Positions 6,106 through 9,907 of a stretch of 9,907 nt of DNA are shown in pieces (the first letter of the stretch is position 1; each line of letters begins with the position of its first letter). The DNA is taken from NCBI GenBank assembly GCA_035308345.1, contig DATGGW010000478.1, positions 1-9,907 on the forward strand, read 5' to 3'. The translations under genes and the position numbers were made by a program. Origin of the DNA: CF-113 sp035308345 (GTDB lineage: Bacteria > Chloroflexota > Ktedonobacteria > Ktedonobacterales > Ktedonobacteraceae). The notes beneath the pieces were generated by a model. The model worked only from the letters and a program-made list of their open reading frames with translations. It was not told where the DNA came from and did no database searches.

Positions 6106-7387
6106 CGCCCGCACAACTGAAAATGATGGCATGCTCTTGGTTCAGCTTCAGCAACAACTGGGCAGCTTTCGCCTGGGCGTCGATTTTCGCGTCCCTCTCG
6201 GCCTCATCGTGCTCTTTGGCTTCTCTGGCGCCGGGAAAAGCCTGACGCTGCAAAGCGTGGCCGGGCTGCTGCATCCAAAACATGGATATATCGCTATAGA
6301 TGGGCAAGTGCTTTTCGATAGCGAGACGAGGGTAGATCTGCCGCCACAGGCGCGCCGCGTGGGCTATGTGCCGCAGCGTTACGCGCTTTTCCCGCACCTC
6401 ACCGTCGAGCAAAACATTCGCTTCGCGCTGCCTGAGTCCCCGTTCTGGTCGCGTGTAACAGGCAAAAACGCGGCGCATAAAGTGCGTGTTGCTGAACTGC
6501 TGACCGCCCTCGAACTACAAGACCAGGCGCGGCGTTATCCGGCCAACCTGTCAGGCGGGCAGCAGCAGCGCGTTGCGCTGGCGCGCGCGCTGGCGGCTGA
6601 ACCACGCCTGCTCCTGCTCGATGAACCCTTCAACGCTCTTGACGCTTCCGTGCGCGAACGCCTGCGCGACGCCCTGAAAAGCTTCCAGCACCGTTTCGCC
6701 ATACCTATTGTGCTGGTCACTCACGATCACACAGAAGTGCAGCAACTCGCCGACACCGTCGTAGTTATGCAGCGCGGGCGTGTGGAACAGATTGGCAGCG
6801 TGCAGCAAGTATTTTTCGCCCCGCGCACCGCGGACGTGGCGCAACTGGTCGGTCAGCGTAACATCTTCGGCGGCTGTGTCGCTTCTCCTACCTCCTCTAC
6901 TGGAGATCAACCTGATGCGCCAGCGCAAGCTCTGCGGCTGAACTGGCTCCAAATCACCAATACACAGGCGCAGGTTGTGACGCCGCAGCGCGATAAATCT
7001 GCTGGCTGCTGGCTCCCATTGCCATCCCCGGCGCTCGCGCCACAAACCTACCTCAGTGGCTGCATACTTGCCAGTGAAATGCTGCTGCATCGTTTGCCGG
7101 GCGGCGACCATCCACCCACCTGGACGTCGCGGGGAGCCACGCAGTGGACCGTGGAACTGCGCGAAGCTCACATACAGGGAGCAGCTATGCGCCTGCTCGT
7201 TCGCCCACAATGGGCCGGGCTATCAGCTCGATCAACCGCGCCGGAATGCCTCCTGGAAGTTTACTTGAGCATTGCCCAGTGGCGTGAGATGCATGTTGCG
7301 CCGGGCGACCTGTTGCTGCTGGAGATTGGGCCGCGGGCGATTCACCTGTTCGAGGAACCACCAATTGGCGGGAAAAAAGAAGGTTAG
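6095..7387 (+). CDS. modC: Molybdate-type ABC transporter ATP-binding protein (ModC-like)
   Basis: This is the ATPase that powers the adjacent permease, on the cytoplasmic face. The nucleotide-binding domain is complete: Walker A GFSGAGKS (42-49), Q-loop Q94 in YVPQRYALFPHLTV, signature LSGGQ (152-156), Walker B LLLLDEP (172-178), D-loop ALD (181-183) and switch His210 in VTHDH. RLGVDFRVPLG near the start and LPPQARRVGYVPQ (82-94) are ModC-like. Residues about 255-420 form a long C-terminal region where MOP/TOBE oxyanion-binding subdomains are expected. CILASEMLLHR (323-333) and LLEVYLSIAQWREMHVAPGD (386-405) resemble their strands, but the sequence is divergent and the protein (430 residues) is longer than the roughly 350-360 usual for ModC. 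The ATG at 6095 lies inside the permease gene, implying translational coupling; no strong ribosome binding site is visible. An ATG at 6131 is an alternative. Confidence 0.88.
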   Translation: MAYDARTTENDGMLLVQLQQQLGSFRLGVDFRVPLGLIVLFGFSGAGKSLTLQSVAGLLHPKHGYIAIDGQVLFDSETRVDLPPQARRVGYVPQRYALFPHLTVEQNIRFALPESPFWSRVTGKNAAHKVRVAELLTALELQDQARRYPANLSGGQQQRVALARALAAEPRLLLLDEPFNALDASVRERLRDALKSFQHRFAIPIVLVTHDHTEVQQLADTVVVMQRGRVEQIGSVQQVFFAPRTADVAQLVGQRNIFGGCVASPTSSTGDQPDAPAQALRLNWLQITNTQAQVVTPQRDKSAGCWLPLPSPALAPQTYLSGCILASEMLLHRLPGGDHPPTWTSRGATQWTVELREAHIQGAAMRLLVRPQWAGLSARSTAPECLLEVYLSIAQWREMHVAPGDLLLLEIGPRAIHLFEEPPIGGKKEG

Positions 7388-7516
7388 TACCACCTCATAC
7401 TCGCACTATGATACAATGAAAAAGGTCGTTGAGCGCACAGAGTAATGGAGAGTTGCGCCGCGAACCGGTGAAGGAATTTCGTTTTTGAAGATCCTCTATA
7501 ATGAAGGAGTGACTTA

Positions 7517-8140
7517 ATGCACGTGAAACTGGATGCCCTTGAGGAAAAAGGGTTTGTTGTCCTGCGTAATTATGAAGGCCCGCAGGTTTCCCCTGAAGAG
7601 TGGATGCAGCTTGAATATATGGATTGGAAGAGCGGCGGCGACACCAACTTCGCCCCCATTGCCTCTGCGCTGGGCGAGATGGAGTGTGCCGGTTTCTGGG
7701 ATCATGGCAAGCCCGACAAGGGCGGCATGTGGACCAAGAATGCCGAACTCTGCCCCACGCTGGTAAAGTGGACGAAGAAGGTTGGAGCCGACTACGGGCG
7801 CGTGCGCATCATCAAGTTGAATCCTAATACCGAGGCGGAAGCCATTCATAATCTGCACCTCGACGACAACAACCGTCTTAATCCCGAAGGCGAAGGCTGG
7901 GTAGTGCGCGCATGGTTGCAACTTACCGATGATCCCAACTCTTATATGATTTTGCGCGAAGATAAGAACGATCCCTCTACAGAGTCCCGTATTTCGATGC
8001 CGCGCAATCGCCAGATTGTGATTGACTCGCAGCGCCTGTGGCATGCCACCTGGCATCCAGGCCCAGAGCCTCGCTACGCGTTGATCGTCTCGTTCGAGAG
8101 CGGCAATGCCCTTAAACGCTGGATCGAAAGCCAGTCCTGA
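7517..8140 (+). CDS. Conserved hypothetical protein, possible Fe(II)/2-oxoglutarate oxygenase
   Basis: I do not recognise a named family with certainty. The 207-residue protein is soluble, with no signal peptide or membrane segment. The C-terminal half has the residue order of a double-stranded beta-helix oxygenase: an HxD pair in NLHLDDNNR (His114, Asp116), a strand VVRAWLQLTDD (129-139), then a distal His176 in IDSQRLWHATWH, and Arg186 ten residues later in RYALIVSFES. That is the H-x-D...H...R pattern in which His/Asp/His bind iron and Arg binds the 2-oxoglutarate carboxylate. The N-terminal half is Trp-rich and has no motif I know. AAGGAG (7504-7509) 7 bases before the ATG fixes the start. 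It follows modC after 129 bp and ends at a strong terminator, so it is either a single gene or the end of the modBC transcript. The coding call is firm; the enzyme call is inference. Confidence 0.82.
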   Translation: MHVKLDALEEKGFVVLRNYEGPQVSPEEWMQLEYMDWKSGGDTNFAPIASALGEMECAGFWDHGKPDKGGMWTKNAELCPTLVKWTKKVGADYGRVRIIKLNPNTEAEAIHNLHLDDNNRLNPEGEGWVVRAWLQLTDDPNSYMILREDKNDPSTESRISMPRNRQIVIDSQRLWHATWHPGPEPRYALIVSFESGNALKRWIESQS

Positions 8141-8173
8141 CACGCCCTCGTCCTTTCGCGCCGGAACGGCAAT

Positions 8174-8215
8174 ACAAAAAGGGTGGTTACGGATTTACCG
8201 TACCACCCTTTTTGT
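8174..8215. terminator. Bidirectional hairpin terminator between convergent genes
   Basis: ACAAAAAGGGTGGT (8174-8187) pairs perfectly with ACCACCCTTTTTGT (8202-8215). An inner ACGG/CCGT stem extends it past a bulged T, leaving a loop of about five bases. The flanking A5 and T5 tracts give a U-tract on either strand. It lies between the stop of the oxygenase-like gene (+) and the stop of the exported repeat protein (-), and can serve both. Confidence 0.92.
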
Positions 8216-8245
8216 CGGGGGAGGAGGAAGAAAAAGAAGGTAGTC

Positions 8246-8911
8246 TTATGCTTTCGCGTGCAATTGCCGGTCGAGAATATGATCCAGGATGGCAGGATGC
8301 TGTTGCAGTTCCTGCATGAGACCATTGGCTTGTGCCTGCGTCAGGTTGCCATCTTTCACGGCCTGGTTCGCGGCGCTCTGGACGGCGTTCAACACAAGTG
8401 TATGCAACTGCGCGGTAGAGACACCCTGGGTTTTGGCGATCTGGTCAAGGCTCTGGCCGTTCTTCAGATCAGCCGTCAACTGAGCGCTGCTCAGGTGCAG
8501 GCCCTGGGCTACCTGGCTCTCGATGTTGGGCAGGTATTGCTTCAATGAATTGAGCACAACTCCCCGACCCTGGAAAGGGTCCTTGCCTGTGCATGCCTGG
8601 TGAGACTGGAGACGCTGTTCAATAGCGGTGGCCTGGCTCTGTGTCAGTTTGCCATCTTTAACCATCTGTGCCAGTACATCATCTTTAGCCCCCAATTTAT
8701 CTTGTTGCAAGGTGCTGACGGTAACGCCCAGGCGGTTAGCCAGATCTTGCAGGTATTGCGTACAATAGGGATTGGTACTCGTAGTTGGCGTAGCCGCGTT
8801 CGACTGGCCAGTTTTGGCTGATGCGAGCAGCGGGCCGGCGAAGAACGCGCCAAACATAATAGCGCCTACCAGGAAGACTAAGCCTCCCACGATCCAGAAG
8901 ATTTTTTTCAT
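8246..8911 (-). CDS. Membrane-anchored or secreted protein with duplicated helical motif
   Basis: The product has 221 residues and I do not know its function. Residues 4-30 form a long hydrophobic segment after MKK, acting as a signal peptide or N-terminal anchor; there is no lipobox cysteine. The rest is Gln/Ala/Leu-rich and predicted helical and extracytoplasmic. Two segments repeat each other: AQMVKDGKLTQSQATAIEQRLQSH (81-104) and ANQAVKDGNLTQAQANGLMQELQQH (181-205). Each follows a LGV-S/T-LQ or GVSTAQL-type helix-turn pattern. Such VxxGKLTQxQA units are common in exported proteins of Gram-positive-like bacteria. Cys50 and Cys107 are the only cysteines and could form a disulfide. The ATG at 8911 is chosen because the signal segment starts there; upstream codons from a GTG at 8953 would translate repeat copy 4. 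A weak AAAGGA and a GAGAG lie upstream. Confidence 0.85.
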   Translation of the reverse strand: MKKIFWIVGGLVFLVGAIMFGAFFAGPLLASAKTGQSNAATPTTSTNPYCTQYLQDLANRLGVTVSTLQQDKLGAKDDVLAQMVKDGKLTQSQATAIEQRLQSHQACTGKDPFQGRGVVLNSLKQYLPNIESQVAQGLHLSSAQLTADLKNGQSLDQIAKTQGVSTAQLHTLVLNAVQSAANQAVKDGNLTQAQANGLMQELQQHPAILDHILDRQLHAKA

Positions 8912-8934
8912 ATGTCTCTCATTTCCTTTTTTCG

Positions 8935-8958
8935 TAGGGACGCGATTTATCACGCCCT
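8935..8958. repeat. Interspersed palindromic repeat, copy 4
   Basis: TAGGGACGCGAT, centre TT, then ATCACGCCCT. The left arm is intact; the right arm has lost pairing through a substitution and a missing base. It sits 24 bp upstream of the exported protein's start codon, within its leader. Confidence 0.75.
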
Positions 8959-8968
8959 TTATTTTTTA

Positions 8969-8997
8969 TTTATATTTGACACACCTCTCTGTGTGAC
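8969..8997 (-). promoter_or_regulatory. Possible promoter for the exported repeat protein
   Basis: Read leftward, GTCACA (8997-8992), a 17-bp spacer and TATAAA (8974-8969) match sigma-70 boxes at 4/6 and 5/6. It overlaps the rightward promoter at 8976-9005, so the two would compete for polymerase. Confidence 0.4.
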
Positions 8998-9005
8998 GCT
9001 TTAAT
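8976..9005 (+). promoter_or_regulatory. Promoter toward the response regulator
   Basis: TTGACA (8976-8981), an 18-bp spacer and TTTAAT (9000-9005) give a perfect -35 and one-mismatch -10 box. The leader to the ATG at 9239 would be about 225 nt and include repeat copy 5, the 9176-9198 hairpin and the direct repeat. Confidence 0.55.
8980..8995. promoter_or_regulatory. CACAC/GTGTG dyad inside the divergent promoters
   Basis: CACAC (8980-8984), six bases CTCTCT, then GTGTG (8991-8995) is a short inverted repeat lying between the -35 and -10 boxes of the rightward promoter and within the spacer of the leftward one. This is a plausible operator position, but a 5-bp arm can arise by chance. Confidence 0.35.
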
Positions 9006-9067
9006 CATAGCTCTTAAATGTGAACAAAGTGTATGTAAAACTTCAAGATTTGCTCAAGATTGGCCCG

Positions 9068-9092
9068 TAGGGACGCGATAAATCGCGTCCCA
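9068..9092. repeat. Interspersed palindromic repeat, copy 5 (perfect)
   Basis: TAGGGACGCGAT, centre AA, ATCGCGTCCCA. The ten-base arms (9070-9079 and 9082-9091) are perfectly complementary, making this the best copy in the window and the reference for the others. Confidence 0.92.
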
Positions 9093-9175
9093 TCGTGTTT
9101 TCAACCAGCAGATATGGTACATTACGAACAGAGATTGGTCCTGTTGTAGGGCCTTCCGAAAGTCGCTAGTGAAAC

Positions 9176-9198
9176 ATGGCGACCCTTGCGGTCGCCAT
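9176..9198. repeat. Second palindrome type, 9-bp hairpin
   Basis: ATGGCGACC (9176-9184), loop CTTGC, GGTCGCCAT (9190-9198) is a perfect stem-loop about 40 bp before the response regulator start. It has no U-tract, so a terminator is unlikely. It may belong to another interspersed repeat family, but there is only one copy here. Confidence 0.6.
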
Positions 9199-9232
9199 AT
9201 CTGGATGGGCTGCTCAAAAAAATCTGGATGGG
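9199..9232 (+). repeat. Direct repeat ATCTGGATGGG next to the start codon
   Basis: ATCTGGATGGG occurs at 9199-9209 and 9222-9232, spaced 23 bp start to start (about two helical turns). The second copy ends 6 bases before the ATG and covers the place where a ribosome binding site would be; GGATGGG is only a weak Shine-Dalgarno. A bound protein there could block transcription or translation, or the repeat may be a local duplication. Confidence 0.6.
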
Positions 9233-9238
9233 TTGCCA

Positions 9239-9907
9239 ATGACTCAAAAAATCCTTATTATCGAAGATGAAGACGGTATTATTCATTTGCTGAACCTGTA
9301 TCTCAGGGATGCAGGTTATGAAGTGGCTGTGGCTAAAGATGGCGCGGATGGCCTGGCGATGCACGCGCGCGAGCATCCTGACCTTGTCATCCTTGATATT
9401 ATGCTGCCCGCGCTCGATGGTTTTGAGATCTGTCGCCGCATACGCGCCTGGTCAAAGACACCTATTCTTATGCTAACCGCGCGCGGCGACGAAGACGACC
9501 GTATTCAGGGCCTCGATCTGGGCGCTGATGACTATATTGTCAAACCTTTCAGTCCGCGCGAACTGGTCAGCCGCGTGCGCGCTATCTTGAGGCGCGTCGG
9601 AGAGCAGGGTGAGAGTCAACAAGATGGTGATGGTGAAGCAGGCAATAGTTCCTCCGCCGGCGCATCCGCCAACAATAAATCAACAATGCGCTTCCCCAGC
9701 CTTACTGTTGATTTGCTGGCGCGGCGCGTTGAAGTCAATCACGCCGAGGTTATGCTGACTCCCACCGAGTTCGATATCCTGGCCCTGCTTGCCGGGTCGC
9801 CCGACAGAGTATACACGCGCGAGGTGCTCATGAATAAAATCTGGGGCTATGATTATTATGGGGACGGGCATATCATTGACGTGCATATCAGCGCCCTGCG
9901 CAAGAAA
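9239..9907 (+). CDS. OmpR/PhoB-family response regulator (3' end outside window)
   Basis: This two-component regulator is phosphorylated by a histidine kinase and binds DNA. The frame stays open from the ATG at 9239 to the window end (223 codons). The receiver domain (residues 3-118) has all key residues: acidic pocket Glu9/Asp10, phospho-acceptor Asp53 in LVILDIMLP, Thr80 in MLTA and Lys102 in VKPF. The C-terminal winged helix begins near residue 150 (MRFPSLTVDLLARRVEV), continues through LTPTEFDILALLA (173-185) and reaches the recognition helix in HIIDVHISALRKK (211-223), where it is cut off. Only the last few residues should be missing. The linker (about 121-149) is unusually long, Gly/Ser/Gln/Asp-rich and probably disordered. 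No partner kinase is present in the window; it is expected just downstream. The ribosome binding site is weak (GGATGGG) and overlaps a direct repeat. Confidence 0.95.
   Translation, partial: MTQKILIIEDEDGIIHLLNLYLRDAGYEVAVAKDGADGLAMHAREHPDLVILDIMLPALDGFEICRRIRAWSKTPILMLTARGDEDDRIQGLDLGADDYIVKPFSPRELVSRVRAILRRVGEQGESQQDGDGEAGNSSSAGASANNKSTMRFPSLTVDLLARRVEVNHAEVMLTPTEFDILALLAGSPDRVYTREVLMNKIWGYDYYGDGHIIDVHISALRKK

Larger units (their letters stand above)
8912..9238. promoter_or_regulatory. Divergent intergenic region before the response regulator
   Basis: These 327 bp contain no convincing gene. They hold repeat copies 4 (8935-8958) and 5 (9068-9092), overlapping divergent promoter-like sequences around 8969-9005 with a CACAC/GTGTG dyad, a second hairpin (9176-9198), and a direct repeat (9199-9232) running up to the response regulator start. 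A leftward open frame here translates repeat copy 5 and is dismissed. Confidence 0.7.

Noticed and set aside
7416..7445. Nine-residue leader peptide (MKKVVERTE) before the oxygenase-like gene
   Set aside because: No ribosome binding site and no attenuator-like hairpins; likely chance.
7407..7502. Promoters at TATGAT/TACAAT (7407-7417) and TATAAT (7497-7502)
   Set aside because: No acceptable -35 box at 16-18 bp from any of them, and TATAAT is too close to the start to leave the ribosome binding site in the transcript.
4954..9092. CRISPR array from recurring palindromes
   Set aside because: Copies are irregularly spaced (tens to thousands of bases), diverged from each other, and no cas genes are present.
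1..9907. Defence island, toxin-antitoxin pair, prophage or integrative element
   Set aside because: All larger genes belong to metabolic, transport or regulatory families. No nuclease, helicase, integrase, transposase or toxin-like pair is visible, and composition is even.

Overview
The window looks like chromosomal DNA from a moderately GC-rich bacterium. The likely source is a Ktedonobacteria-type Chloroflexota. That placement is an inference from two things: an interspersed palindrome (arm GGGACGCGAT, two-base centre, mirror arm, often flanked by TAGGG/CCCTA) that I associate from memory with such genomes, and the mix of protein families. No rRNA, tRNA, CRISPR array, insertion sequence or phage gene is visible. 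Gene density is high and most genes are ordinary metabolic, transport or regulatory families.

Layout, left to right. The 3' end of a YceI-family gene (2-106, +) is followed by a perfect hairpin terminator (138-173). A zinc-free NAD(P)H:quinone oxidoreductase of the PIG3 type follows (233-1210, +). Its 3' end overlaps, tail to tail, a leftward three-gene operon (4920 down to 1190, -): a medium-chain acyl-CoA synthetase, an MgtC/SapB-DUF4010 membrane protein and a ComB-like 2-phosphosulfolactate phosphatase. A divergent intergenic region (4921-5280) carries three copies of the palindrome and a strong promoter (TTGACA-N17-TACAAT). It leads rightward into a ModB-like permease and a ModC-like ATPase that overlap by 11 bp; no ModA-type binding protein is in the window. 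Then come a small protein with the residue pattern of an Fe(II)/2-oxoglutarate oxygenase (7517-8140, +), a bidirectional terminator (8174-8215), a membrane-anchored or secreted protein with an internal duplication (8246-8911, -), a second repeat-bearing divergent region (8912-9238) and the first 223 codons of an OmpR/PhoB-type response regulator (9239-9907, +), cut by the window edge.

How the genes fit together: only two groups are clearly functional units, modB-modC (oxyanion import, probably molybdate or tungstate) and the leftward acyl-CoA synthetase / mgtC / comB transcription unit, whose members share no obvious pathway. The response regulator probably pairs with a histidine kinase to the right of the window.

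I found no convincing previously undescribed multi-gene system. The best leads are the repeat family with paired base changes, a dyad inside overlapping divergent promoters upstream of the response regulator, the orphan-looking modBC pair with a divergent C-terminal half in ModC, and the unassigned oxygenase-like protein.
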